Positions 36,801-45,315 of a DNA stretch of 64,000 nt are shown here, one piece after another; position 1 is the stretch's first letter; each line of letters begins with the position of its first letter. Below the pieces are notes generated by a model. The model made no database searches. It was not told where the DNA came from and was given only the letters and a program-made list of their open reading frames with translations. Both the position numbers and the translations under genes were made by a program. This DNA comes from an uncultured Prevotellaceae bacterium (GTDB lineage: Bacteria > Bacteroidota > Bacteroidia > Bacteroidales > Bacteroidaceae): contig ONOG01000009.1 in NCBI GenBank assembly GCA_900319385.1, positions 1 through 64,000 on the forward strand. Reading direction: 5' to 3'.

Positions 36801-37754
36801 ATGGGATTTTTCAACATATTCAGTAAGAAGAAGAAAGAGACGCTGGACGAAGGTCTGGCGAAAACGAAAGAGAGTGTTTTTGGGAAACTGACTCGTGCCA
36901 TCGCCGGAAAGTCGAAGGTGGACGACGACGTGCTGGACAATCTTGAGGAGGTGCTCATCACCTCGGATGTCGGCGTGGACACCACGCTCGAAGTGATTCG
37001 CCGCATCGAGGAACGTGTGGCTCGCGACAAATATGTGGGTACCAGCGAACTGAATCATATCCTGCGCGACGAAATCGCAGGTCTGCTTACCGAAAACCAT
37101 ACCGACGACACCGACGGATTCGAAGTGCCGCAGGACCATCGGCCCTACGTCATCTTGGTCGTCGGCGTGAATGGTGTGGGCAAGACAACCACAATCGGAA
37201 AACTGGCCTGGCAGTTCAAGCAGCAAGGTCTGAAAGTGGTGCTCGGTGCAGCCGACACCTTCCGTGCAGCAGCTGTCGAGCAGTTATGCATCTGGGGCGA
37301 ACGCGTCGGCGTGCCCGTGGTGAAACAGCAGATGGGCAGCGACCCCGCCTCGGTGGCTTTCGACACTGTACAAAGTGCTGTGGCTACGGGAGCCGACGTG
37401 GTCATCATCGACACAGCCGGACGACTGCATAACAAGGTGGGGCTGATGAACGAACTGACAAAGATCCGTAATGTCATCGCGAAAGTAGTGCCGACAGGAG
37501 CCGACGAAGTGCTGCTGGTGCTCGACGGCAGCACTGGCCAGAATGCCTTTGAGCAGGCTCGCCAATTCACCAAAGCTACCGAGGTGACAGCCATGGCCAT
37601 CACGAAACTGGACGGAACGGCAAAGGGTGGCGTGGTGATCGGCATCTCGAACGAATTTAAGATTCCTGTGAAATATATCGGACTGGGCGAAGGCATGGAG
37701 GACTTACAGCCCTTCAACCGCCGTGAATTTGTAGATTCATTGTTCGGAGAATGA
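36801..37754 (+). CDS. ftsY: Signal recognition particle receptor FtsY
   Basis: GTPase that docks the SRP-ribosome complex at the membrane. 317 residues: N domain, then G domain with VNGVGKTTTIGKLA (P-loop), DTAGR and TKLDGTAKGG. The acidic A domain of E. coli FtsY is missing, as is common in this phylum; a short Lys-rich start (FSKKKKET) may bind the membrane instead. The rimO start overlaps its stop by four bases. Confidence 0.97.
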   Translation: MGFFNIFSKKKKETLDEGLAKTKESVFGKLTRAIAGKSKVDDDVLDNLEEVLITSDVGVDTTLEVIRRIEERVARDKYVGTSELNHILRDEIAGLLTENHTDDTDGFEVPQDHRPYVILVVGVNGVGKTTTIGKLAWQFKQQGLKVVLGAADTFRAAAVEQLCIWGERVGVPVVKQQMGSDPASVAFDTVQSAVATGADVVIIDTAGRLHNKVGLMNELTKIRNVIAKVVPTGADEVLLVLDGSTGQNAFEQARQFTKATEVTAMAITKLDGTAKGGVVIGISNEFKIPVKYIGLGEGMEDLQPFNRREFVDSLFGE

Positions 37755-39115
37755 GAAAGAACGCGATAGACATCGTGACGATGGGCTGCTCGAAAAATCT
37801 GGTTGATTCTGAGCGGTTGATGGCGATGCTCGAGCAGCAAGGCTACCATGTGGAGCACGACCCCGAGGAGCCTCGCGCCGAAATTGCCGTGGTGAACACT
37901 TGCGGGTTCATCGGTGACGCCAAGGAAGAGAGCATCAACATGATCCTGCAGTTCTGCCAACGAAAGCAGGAAGGCAGCCTCCGACGGCTCTACGTCATGG
38001 GTTGCCTCAGCCAGCGTTATCTCAAGGAACTGGGCAAGGAACTGCCCGAAGTGGACAAGTTTTTCGGCAAGTTCGACTGGACAGGACTGGTGGAGGAACT
38101 GAACATAAGTACAAAGTACAAAGTACAAAGTACAACGGAGAAGAAAAGTAATAACTCGTCAACTCGTCAACTCGTCAACTCGTCAACTTGTCAACGCCAC
38201 CTCACCACCCCACGCCACTATGCCTATCTGAAGATTTCTGAGGGTTGCGACCGCCACTGTGCCTACTGCGCCATCCCCATCATCACCGGCCGACACCAGT
38301 CGCGACCGATGGAAGACATCATCGCCGAAGTCGAATGGCTCGTCGGTCAGGGCGTGCGTGAATTTCAGGTGATTGCACAAGAACTGACATACTACGGCAT
38401 CGACCTCTACGGTGAGCAGAAGATAGCAGAACTCGTGGAACGCATGGCCGACGTACGGGGTGTGAAGTGGATACGACTCCACTACGCCTACCCCACGTAT
38501 TTCCCCTGGGCACTGCTCGATGTCATGCGCCGCAAGAAGAACGTGTGCCGCTATCTCGACATTGCCCTCCAGCACATCAACACCACCGTGCTGCAGAACA
38601 TGAGGCGCCACATCACCAGCGACGAGACCTACGCCTTCATCGAACGCATCCGCCGCGAAGTGCCAGGCATCCATCTGCGCACGACGCTCATGGTGGGATT
38701 TCCTGGCGAGGACGACGCCGCGTTCGACGAACTGTTGGCATTTGTGCGTTGGGCACGATTCGAGCGTATGGGTGCATTTGCCTACTGCGAGGAAGACGGC
38801 ACTTGGGCAGCCAAGCATCTGAAGGATGAAATTCCCGACGAAGTGAAACAAGAGCGTCTCTCTCGACTCATGCGGCTGCAGCAAAAGATTTCGGCCGAAG
38901 TACAGGCAGCCAAGGTGGGGCAGACCCTGCGCGTCGTCATCGACCGGCGCGAAGGCGACTACTATGTCGGACGCACCGAATTCGACAGTCCCGAAGTCGA
39001 TCCCGAAGTGCTCATCCCCCTCAACCAAGGCACTCTGCGTCGCGGTTGTTTCTATGACATCCGCATTACCGAGGCAGACGAGTTTGACTTGTACGGCATA
39101 AAAAATCCCCAATAG
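37751..39115 (+). CDS. rimO: Ribosomal protein uS12 methylthiotransferase RimO
   Basis: Radical-SAM enzyme that methylthiolates an Asp of S12. 454 residues. Cluster Cys of the N-terminal MTTase domain are in MGCSKNLVDSE, NTCGFIG and MGCLSQRY; the radical-SAM cluster is CDRHCAYCAIP; a TRAM domain ends the protein. Between the two domains, after EELNIS, sits an insert of about 28 residues (KYKVQSTTEK... STRQLVNSSTCQ). It is coded by four 7-base AAGTACA units (38107-38134) and five 8-base AACTCGTC units (38153-38192). The following RHLTTPRHYAYLKISEGC is the normal start of the radical-SAM domain. Confidence 0.96.
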   Translation: MRKNAIDIVTMGCSKNLVDSERLMAMLEQQGYHVEHDPEEPRAEIAVVNTCGFIGDAKEESINMILQFCQRKQEGSLRRLYVMGCLSQRYLKELGKELPEVDKFFGKFDWTGLVEELNISTKYKVQSTTEKKSNNSSTRQLVNSSTCQRHLTTPRHYAYLKISEGCDRHCAYCAIPIITGRHQSRPMEDIIAEVEWLVGQGVREFQVIAQELTYYGIDLYGEQKIAELVERMADVRGVKWIRLHYAYPTYFPWALLDVMRRKKNVCRYLDIALQHINTTVLQNMRRHITSDETYAFIERIRREVPGIHLRTTLMVGFPGEDDAAFDELLAFVRWARFERMGAFAYCEEDGTWAAKHLKDEIPDEVKQERLSRLMRLQQKISAEVQAAKVGQTLRVVIDRREGDYYVGRTEFDSPEVDPEVLIPLNQGTLRRGCFYDIRITEADEFDLYGIKNPQ

Positions 39116-39117
39116 CC

Positions 39118-39163
39118 TCACCCCCACTCCCTGGGAAGGGGGAGTCCAGACAGGCAGGTTTTA
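39118..39163. repeat. CT/GA-rich palindromic repeat after rimO
   Basis: CCTCACCCCCACTCCC followed by GGGAAGGGGGAGTCC and a GACAGGCAGG tail. Same layout as the pieces at 28915-28975, 46909-46952, 63152-63192 and the in-frame copies. Confidence 0.7.
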
Positions 39164-39208
39164 ATTTTTAATTTGTAATTGTTTATTGTTCATTGTTCAT
39201 TCATAGCC

Positions 39209-39493
39209 ATGACTCATAAGGAATTTACCAAGCTCATGATGGAAAAGACCAGCCTCAGCAGCATCGAAATCGCCGAGCTGCAAGCAGCCTGCTCCGACCT
39301 CATCATCCAGCAGGTGGCTCAAGGCAACACCGTCGTCTTCTCTGGCTTCGGCACCTTCGAACAGAAGGAAAAGCCCGAACGCAAGATGTACAACCCCACC
39401 ACCAAGGAATTCAAGACCATCCCTGCCCGTCAGACACTGGGATTCCGTCCCAGCAACACTTTCAAGGAAAAACTTAATGCTACCGAACCATGA
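39209..39493 (+). CDS. HU/IHF-family DNA-binding protein
   Basis: 94 residues, the usual HU size: N-terminal helices and the beta arms with GNTVVFSGFGTFEQKEKPERKMYNPTTKE and a C-terminal ARQTLGFRPSNTFKEKL. Binds and bends DNA. The ATG at 39209 is chosen because residues from there align with HU; upstream reading is in a repeat tract. It overlaps the next gene (HU-LysM fusion) by four bases, so the two HU-type proteins are made together. Confidence 0.92.
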   Translation: MTHKEFTKLMMEKTSLSSIEIAELQAACSDLIIQQVAQGNTVVFSGFGTFEQKEKPERKMYNPTTKEFKTIPARQTLGFRPSNTFKEKLNATEP

Positions 39494-41067
39494 ACGAACG
39501 TATCACCGCACTCAACATCTCTGATATCCTGGCCGTCCAGCAGACGTTCCCAAAACGTGTGACCGACTCGTTCATGCGAGCCCTCACCGAAACCATCATC
39601 GAGGGACTGCAGACCGACGGCATCGTCAAGGTACGTGGCCTCGGCACCTTCCGCATCGTCGAGGTGGAACCCCGTGAAAGCGTCAGTGTCAGCACTGGCG
39701 AACGCATTGTCATTCCCAGTTTCAAGAAACTCTCGTTCACAGCCGAAGAAAGCATCACCGAGCGTATGTCGAACACAGCCGACAGTCAGGCTGACAACTC
39801 AGATGCTGACGACATTGAAACGGTCCAGACGGAAACGGACCAGACGGAAACCCCTGACACCGACGAACCCACAACTGAGCAGCCCGAAGCAGCAGGCGTC
39901 GCTGTGCCCGAGGTGCAAGATTTTTTCTCCGTCCTCAATGAAGACCGAGAGGAAGATACGGCCGAACCCCTTGGCGACGAGCAAGGCGAAAGCGATACAC
40001 AAGACGGCTCACAAGACATTGCTTCCACAACCCAAGCCGAAAGTTCAGATACAGAAAAACAGGACGAGGCCATTGACCCCTCCGTCCCCGTCAGCGAAAC
40101 ACCTGCCGACACATTCTCGGGTATCGACGTGCTCATCTCTACACCCGAAAGCCTCGAGGAACTGCACGACCAGCTCACCGTGGCACTGCTCCAGCAGCAG
40201 GAAGCCGACCATCAAGCTACAGCCGCACAGACCCGCTACGACCAAGTGCAGCTCCAGCTCCTCGAAGCCGAGCAGGGACGTGTCCTTGCCCAGCAAAAAG
40301 CCGAGCAGGCAGCAGCCGAAGTGAAGCACATCGAGCAGCTCATCCAGAATGTCGAAACCAACCGCATCACACAGCTGGCTGAGAACAATGCCTCGCCCAT
40401 CGACACTCCAGCAGAAGACGCTGCATCAGTTCAAGAAGACACAGAACTGACCGTCAGCAGCACATCCGCTCCTGTTGCCGACATACCCGTTCAAACAGAT
40501 CAGACTCAGGAACCTGACGACGAGGTCGAAAGAGAGGACGAAGAGGAAGAGGAAAAACGTACACCCTGGTGGCGCATACCCCTCATCCTACTCATTCTTC
40601 TGCTCGTCGGCGGTGCCTGCTACTTCATCGCCGTCAATCCGCAACTGCCCTTCCAGTGGCTGAACGACGAATCGAAAGAAGAAGTTCCAGTCACCGTCGA
40701 AGCCCTGACCCCCGAAACTCAGCCAGCCGGTACGCCTCAACCCGCCAAGGGAGAGCCATCCACACAGCCTACACCCTCCAAGGCAGACACACCGGCCGCG
40801 ACTCCTTCGCCAGCCGACCAGCCACAGCCGACTGCCGAGCATCCGCAGTCTGCATCCAAACCGCAGCAACCGTCTGAAAAGCCCAAGCAGCAGGAAGCCT
40901 CCAAGCCCCAACGCCCCAAAACACACACGGTGCGCCGCGGCGAGTCGCTCACCAAAATCTCCCTCCAATACTACGGGACGAAGGACTCCGTCCGAGCCAT
41001 CATCCGTGCCAACAATTTCCGCGACCCCAACAACATCAACGAAGGTGCTGTAGTGCAACTTCCATGA
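39490..41067 (+). CDS. HU-like DNA-binding domain fused to coiled coil, membrane span and LysM domain
   Basis: 525 residues with parts from different compartments. 1-95: HU-like domain (DSFMRALTETIIEGLQTDGIVKVRGLGTFRIVEVEP). 95-200: acidic, low complexity. About 218-285: a Gln/Glu/Ala-rich coiled coil. 362-383: one membrane span (RIPLILLILLLVGGACYFIAV), preceded by an acidic then Lys-Arg stretch. 395-470: Pro/Gln/Ala-rich spacer. 475-525: LysM (HTVRRGESLTKISLQYYGT... NINEGAVVQLP). This order predicts DNA contact inside and peptidoglycan contact in the periplasm. Overlaps both neighbours by four bases (HU upstream, DUF3667 downstream). The DNA- and glycan-binding activities are inferred from domains. 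Confidence 0.9.
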   Translation: MNERITALNISDILAVQQTFPKRVTDSFMRALTETIIEGLQTDGIVKVRGLGTFRIVEVEPRESVSVSTGERIVIPSFKKLSFTAEESITERMSNTADSQADNSDADDIETVQTETDQTETPDTDEPTTEQPEAAGVAVPEVQDFFSVLNEDREEDTAEPLGDEQGESDTQDGSQDIASTTQAESSDTEKQDEAIDPSVPVSETPADTFSGIDVLISTPESLEELHDQLTVALLQQQEADHQATAAQTRYDQVQLQLLEAEQGRVLAQQKAEQAAAEVKHIEQLIQNVETNRITQLAENNASPIDTPAEDAASVQEDTELTVSSTSAPVADIPVQTDQTQEPDDEVEREDEEEEEKRTPWWRIPLILLILLLVGGACYFIAVNPQLPFQWLNDESKEEVPVTVEALTPETQPAGTPQPAKGEPSTQPTPSKADTPAATPSPADQPQPTAEHPQSASKPQQPSEKPKQQEASKPQRPKTHTVRRGESLTKISLQYYGTKDSVRAIIRANNFRDPNNINEGAVVQLP

Positions 41068-42008
41068 TGCGAATCAGACGAGTGATGTTTCTGAAAAAAC
41101 TGCGTGAGCATTGGCAACACCGGCATGAACTCTGGCAGAAGTTCCGCCTCTGGCAGAAGACGCCCTATCAGGTAGCCCCCCTCTCCGACGAGGAGCACGA
41201 CTGCCCCACCTGTCAGACGCACTACACCGGCAACTTCTGTCCCCGCTGCGGTCAGTGGTGGCGCATCGGTCGCTACAGTTTCCGCAACGCCTTTCTCGGA
41301 TTTCTCGACATCTGGGGACTGGGCAACCGCAGCATGTTCCGCGCCATCGGCCACCTTTTCCTGCGCCCTGGCTACATGATGCGCGACTATCTGCAAGGCC
41401 GCCAACATGCCTATTTCCCTCCCTTCAAGATGTTCTTCCTCGTCACCACGCTCGGCTTTCTTGTCGATAACGGGCTGAACATCGCTGGACATAGCGACAT
41501 CGAGCAACGCTACGAGCGAATCGAGCAGCGACGTGCCGAAGAGCAAGAACTCGTAGCCGAGCTGAACCGGCTGGACAGCGAGCAATCACGTGGACAACTC
41601 ATCGCCAAGCACATCATCACACAGTCGTTTATCAGAATCGCAGGCTTCCAGTACGATTACCCCAACTTCTTTGTCCTCACCGTCCTGCTGTTCGTTTCCG
41701 GCTTCCTTTATCTCCTGTTCCGCCATGCTCCCAACTTCGAAGGCGGCATGCGCTACAGCGAACTGATCGTCTCGCTCGTCTATCTCTACAACATGATTTC
41801 GCTCTACATCATTCCGTTGGAGTTTTTGCAGTTGGACGAGAGGATCCAGACCATGCCCTACCTCACCCTGCCCCTTGCCTTCTCGCAGCTCACCGGCCAC
41901 AGCCTACTTCGGTCTGCCGCCTACACTCTTCTGGCTGCCTTGTTTTATATTGTACTCATCGCCCTCATGGTGGTCATCGTCGTCACCACGACGATACTCC
42001 TGACCTAA
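41064..42008 (+). CDS. DUF3667 membrane protein with zinc-ribbon-like Cys motif
   Basis: 314 residues. N-terminal CPTCQTHYTGNFCPRCGQ (zinc-ribbon-like) followed by YSFRNAFLGFLDIWGLGNRSMF and LFLRPGYMMRDYLQGRQHAYFPPFKMF, the DUF3667 signature, then an amphipathic charged stretch and about four membrane spans. Function unknown. Third gene of the HU / HU-LysM unit, start overlapping by four bases; a second ATG directly follows the first. Confidence 0.88.
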   Translation: MMRIRRVMFLKKLREHWQHRHELWQKFRLWQKTPYQVAPLSDEEHDCPTCQTHYTGNFCPRCGQWWRIGRYSFRNAFLGFLDIWGLGNRSMFRAIGHLFLRPGYMMRDYLQGRQHAYFPPFKMFFLVTTLGFLVDNGLNIAGHSDIEQRYERIEQRRAEEQELVAELNRLDSEQSRGQLIAKHIITQSFIRIAGFQYDYPNFFVLTVLLFVSGFLYLLFRHAPNFEGGMRYSELIVSLVYLYNMISLYIIPLEFLQLDERIQTMPYLTLPLAFSQLTGHSLLRSAAYTLLAALFYIVLIALMVVIVVTTTILLT

Positions 42009-42029
42009 CACCGTTTCCATCTCATAAAC

Positions 42030-42070
42030 ACAAAGAGTGCTCGGCATCGATGTGTCGAGCACTCTGTGTG
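42030..42070. terminator. Hairpin between convergent genes
   Basis: AGAGTGCTCG (42034-42043) and its complement (42056-42065), with flanking CACA/TGTG extending the stem. It has no T-run on either side, so its role as terminator is likely only from its place. Confidence 0.55.
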
Positions 42071-42093
42071 AAGGTGGAAAATGAATCGCGCGA

Positions 42094-42504
42094 TTAGTAT
42101 TCCATCACGGCTGGCAGTTCCTTCGCCTGATCGACCATCTTCTCGACTTCCTTGAGGGCGGGAACACGGTTGGTGAGGTTCTTGGCGGCATTCACCTCCT
42201 CAAGCTTGGCCTGCAGATTGGCGGGAACGCGGTGCTTGAGTTCCTTGACGGTGTCAACGCCGGCTGCCTCGAGCAGTTCGGCAAACTGTGGACCTACGCC
42301 CTGAATGCGGTAGAGGTCGGCATGGTTGGTCCAGGTGAGAATCAGTTTCGGACTGATACCTGTTGCCTCGGCCAGTGCCTTGCGGCCAGCGGGTTTTGCA
42401 CACTTTTCGAGCAGGGTGTCAGTGTCCTTCACACCTGCTGCCAGAAGCTTCTCGGCATAGACTTCGCCAATGCCCTGAACGTCGATAATCTTGTAATTTG
42501 CCAT
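42094..42504 (-). CDS. DUF4332 helix-hairpin-helix protein
   Basis: 136 residues with two helix-hairpin-helix-like repeats, VQGIGEVYAEKLLAAGV (about 9-25) and IQGVGPQFAELLEAAGV (about 66-82), as in DUF4332 proteins. Such motifs often bind DNA without sequence preference; here the function is not established. Convergent with the DUF3667 gene. Confidence 0.85.
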   Translation of the reverse strand: MANYKIIDVQGIGEVYAEKLLAAGVKDTDTLLEKCAKPAGRKALAEATGISPKLILTWTNHADLYRIQGVGPQFAELLEAAGVDTVKELKHRVPANLQAKLEEVNAAKNLTNRVPALKEVEKMVDQAKELPAVMEY

Positions 42505-42617
42505 GGTAAATTAAAATTAACGATTAATATTAAATAATTAAAACAGATTAGTATGGGCAAATATAGAGATTTTTTTGCACCAAATCACAATTTTTTGCCA
42601 AAAAAATACGGACGCAC

Positions 42618-42648
42618 TTCGTTTTTTCGTTATTTAGGCGTACTTTTG
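42618..42648 (+). promoter_or_regulatory. Promoter of the deoxy-amino-sugar operon
   Basis: TTCG (42618-42621), 19-base spacer, TACTTTTG (42641-42648), 12 bases before the first ATG. One mismatch in the -33 box. Confidence 0.65.
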
Positions 42649-42660
42649 TAATCTGAAACG

Positions 42661-43086
42661 ATGAATATGCACAAGATGGAAGAAATACTGCAACAGGGCT
42701 ACGGGCTGGTGACGGTGCCGCGCTGCGACGACTCACGGGGGTCGCTCTGCTTTGCCGAGTGGCGCCACCTGCCGTTTGAGCCGAAGCGGGTGTTCTGGAT
42801 TTTCGACGTACCCGCCGAAGCCCGTCGTGGCGGACACAGCCATGAAACCTGTGCCGAGGTGGTGTTTGCCGTGCAGGGCAGTTTCGACATGACGGTTGAC
42901 ACGGGAAAGCACCGCTGCACCTTCCACATGGATCGCCCCGACACGGGCATCTACATCGGACCTGGCACCTGGTGCGAACTGAGCGCATTCCAGCCTGGCA
43001 CGGTATGCGTGGTCGTAGCTTCCGACTTGTACGACCCCGAGGGATATGTGAATGACTACGAGACGTATAAATTGATGCACCAGTGA
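42661..43086 (+). CDS. FdtA/QdtA-like dTDP-sugar 3,4-ketoisomerase (cupin)
   Basis: 141-residue cupin with the family motifs DSRGSLCFAEW, RVFWIFDVP, RRGGHSHETCAEVVFAVQG and TGIYIGPGTWCELSAFQPG. Such enzymes convert dTDP-4-keto-6-deoxyglucose to the 3-keto sugar, which an FdtB-type transaminase then aminates. The 4- or 3-epimer made (Fuc3N or Qui3N route) cannot be told apart here. First of three overlapping genes; the next starts with GTG inside its stop (GTGA). Confidence 0.85.
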   Translation: MNMHKMEEILQQGYGLVTVPRCDDSRGSLCFAEWRHLPFEPKRVFWIFDVPAEARRGGHSHETCAEVVFAVQGSFDMTVDTGKHRCTFHMDRPDTGIYIGPGTWCELSAFQPGTVCVVVASDLYDPEGYVNDYETYKLMHQ

Positions 43087-44075
43087 GAATCCTCAGTTAC
43101 AGTAGCGAGATGGAGACGCAGTGGAATACACTCGTCGAGAAGTCGAAGAACGGAACGTTTCTCTTCGATCGCCGTTTCATGGACTACCATGCCGACCGCT
43201 TCACCGACTGCTCCGTCGTCTTTCTTGACGACAAGCGAAAAACTATTGTCGGAGCGTTGCCCGCTAACTGGTGTAGCAGCGAACAGACGGTCTATAGCCA
43301 TCAAGGTCTAACCTACGGAGGTCTGATATTACTCCCTGGCTGCACAACGACCGATGTCATGCAGATGTTCGATCTGGCTTGTACCCACTATCGTCATCAA
43401 CTGGGGGCCAAGACCATCGTCTATAAACCAGTTCCCTACATCTACAACCGTTACCCTGCCGACGAACCACTCTACGCCCTCTTCCGCCACGATGCACGAT
43501 TGACGGCTCGCTCTATATCGACTACCATTTCGCTCGATGCACCACTGCCCATGCAGCAGTTGCGCCACCGACTGGTGAACAAAGCACTGCGCCACCAGCT
43601 CAGCGTCACCGCCGCCACCAGCACCGAAGACCTCCAGCAGTTTTGGGACGCACTCAACACGTCGCTCCTACAGCATCACGGCGTTCGGCCCGTGCATTCC
43701 ATGCACGAGATGCAGTTGCTCATGGCCCGTTTCCCCAACCACATCCAGCTCTATGTAACAAAGAATCCCGATGCCAAACTCCTGGCAGGCGTATGGATAC
43801 TGCATTGCGGCCCTGTAGCCCATCTGCAATACATCACCACCACCGAGGAAGGACGCCAGTGTGGAGCCCTTGACCTGCTCATTGCAACACTGACAGAAAA
43901 GCTACGAGTAAGCTACCAGACTTCAGAAATGAGCCAACCTATGCAACACCGCTACCTTGACTTTGGCATCTCGACCGAACGCCAGGGGCATTATCTCAAC
44001 GAAGGCCTCATCTTCCAGAAAGAAGGTTTCGGCGGTCGTGGGGTGTGCTACGACACTTACGAACTGAACATTTAA
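43083..44075 (+). CDS. GNAT/FemAB-like N-acetyltransferase of the amino-sugar operon
   Basis: 330 residues, GTG start overlapping the cupin stop. Residues about 55-110 (LPANWCSSEQTVYSHQGLTYGGL) and 170-290 (LLQHHGVRPVHSMHEMQLL... LLAGVWILHCGPVAHLQYI) look like the two GNAT-fold halves of FemAB-like proteins. Its place between ketoisomerase and transaminase suggests it acetylates the amino sugar, in place of the hexapeptide-type acetyltransferase used in the known Fdt route. Substrate inferred only from context. Confidence 0.7.
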   Translation: MRILSYSSEMETQWNTLVEKSKNGTFLFDRRFMDYHADRFTDCSVVFLDDKRKTIVGALPANWCSSEQTVYSHQGLTYGGLILLPGCTTTDVMQMFDLACTHYRHQLGAKTIVYKPVPYIYNRYPADEPLYALFRHDARLTARSISTTISLDAPLPMQQLRHRLVNKALRHQLSVTAATSTEDLQQFWDALNTSLLQHHGVRPVHSMHEMQLLMARFPNHIQLYVTKNPDAKLLAGVWILHCGPVAHLQYITTTEEGRQCGALDLLIATLTEKLRVSYQTSEMSQPMQHRYLDFGISTERQGHYLNEGLIFQKEGFGGRGVCYDTYELNI

Positions 44076-44077
44076 AA

Positions 44078-45208
44078 ATGAAAAATGCGCTGACGATGAT
44101 TAAATACTTTGACCTCCAGCGTCTGAATGAACAGACTGACGGATGGCAGCAGGCTGCCGGCAACGTACTGCAGAGCGGGTGGTACCTGCAAGGTGAACAG
44201 ACGAAACGCTTCGAACAGGCCTACGCACAGTACATCGGTACACGTCACTGCATCGGATGCGGAAACGGACTCGATGCACTCACGCTCATCCTTCGGGCCT
44301 ACATCGAATTGGGACGCCTCCACCCCGGCGACGAAGTCATCGTCCCTGCCAACACCTATATCGCCACCATTCTGGCAGTGACCGAGAACCGTCTCACCCC
44401 TGTCCTCGTCGAACCCGACCCCGACACGCTCCAGATTGACGACCACCTGCTGCAGCAATCCATCACGCCCCGCACCCGTGCCATCATGCTCGTCCATCTG
44501 TACGGACGGTGCGCCATGACCGAACTGATAGCCGATCTCTGCCGCCGAAACCATCTGCTGCTCATCGAAGACAATGCCCAGGCACACGGCTGCCACTACA
44601 CCCTGCCCGACGGCACGACCCTACGCACAGGCAGCCTCGGCGACGCAGCCGGCCATAGCTTCTACCCCACCAAAAACCTCGGAGCGATGGGCGATGCCGG
44701 AGCCGTCACAACCAACGACGACGACCTGGCTGCCATGGTACGCTCGCTCGGCAACTACGGAAGCAGCCGCAAGTACGTATTCCCCTATCAAGGCCGCAAC
44801 AGCCGCATCGACGAAGTGCAAGCTGCCATCCTGCTCGCCAAACTGCCCCAGCTCGATGCCCACAACGAGCGTCGTCGCCAAATAGCAGCCCATTACTACG
44901 CACACATTCAGAATCCCCACCTCCGTCTGCCCCAAAGCGACCGCGACTGCGTGTGGCACATCTTCCCCCTCTTCTCACCTCATCGCGACCGTCTGCAGGC
45001 ATATCTACGCGAACAGGGCATCGAGACACAGATTCACTACCCCATCCCTCCCCACCGCCAACAGTGCTATGCAGGGCTGTGGCCAGAGCTGTCACTACCC
45101 GTCACCGAGCGGCTCGCAGCCGAAGAGCTGAGCCTGCCCTGCCACCCAGCGTTGACCGATGCCGAGGTCGAACAAGTGGTCTGTGCCGTCAACCGCTTTC
45201 AGCCCTGA
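44078..45208 (+). CDS. FdtB/QdtB-like dTDP-sugar aminotransferase (DegT/DnrJ/EryC1)
   Basis: PLP-dependent aminotransferase of about 376 residues, start at the ATG at 44078 just after the previous stop (a second ATG is at 44096). The PLP Lys is in GHSFYPTKNLGAMGDAG; other landmarks are GCGNGLDALTLIL, VIVPANTYIATILAV and NSRIDEVQAAILL. It would aminate the 3-keto sugar from the cupin enzyme, leading to a 3-amino-3,6-dideoxyhexose for surface polysaccharide. Followed by a strong bidirectional terminator. Confidence 0.9.
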   Translation: MKNALTMIKYFDLQRLNEQTDGWQQAAGNVLQSGWYLQGEQTKRFEQAYAQYIGTRHCIGCGNGLDALTLILRAYIELGRLHPGDEVIVPANTYIATILAVTENRLTPVLVEPDPDTLQIDDHLLQQSITPRTRAIMLVHLYGRCAMTELIADLCRRNHLLLIEDNAQAHGCHYTLPDGTTLRTGSLGDAAGHSFYPTKNLGAMGDAGAVTTNDDDLAAMVRSLGNYGSSRKYVFPYQGRNSRIDEVQAAILLAKLPQLDAHNERRRQIAAHYYAHIQNPHLRLPQSDRDCVWHIFPLFSPHRDRLQAYLREQGIETQIHYPIPPHRQQCYAGLWPELSLPVTERLAAEELSLPCHPALTDAEVEQVVCAVNRFQP

Positions 45209-45254
45209 CAACGATTCGATGGATAATACCTATGGTAAATCATCTCAAGACACA

Positions 45255-45296
45255 CAAGAGGCCTCTTCCCTACTATACCGTGGAAGAGGCCTCTTG
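45255..45296. terminator. Bidirectional terminator between convergent genes
   Basis: Perfect 15-bp arms CAAGAGGCCTCTTCC and complement with a 12-base loop, between the aminotransferase and the thioredoxin-esterase gene. Confidence 0.8.
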
Positions 45297-45315
45297 GTTA
45301 AGACATGAGTCCGTG

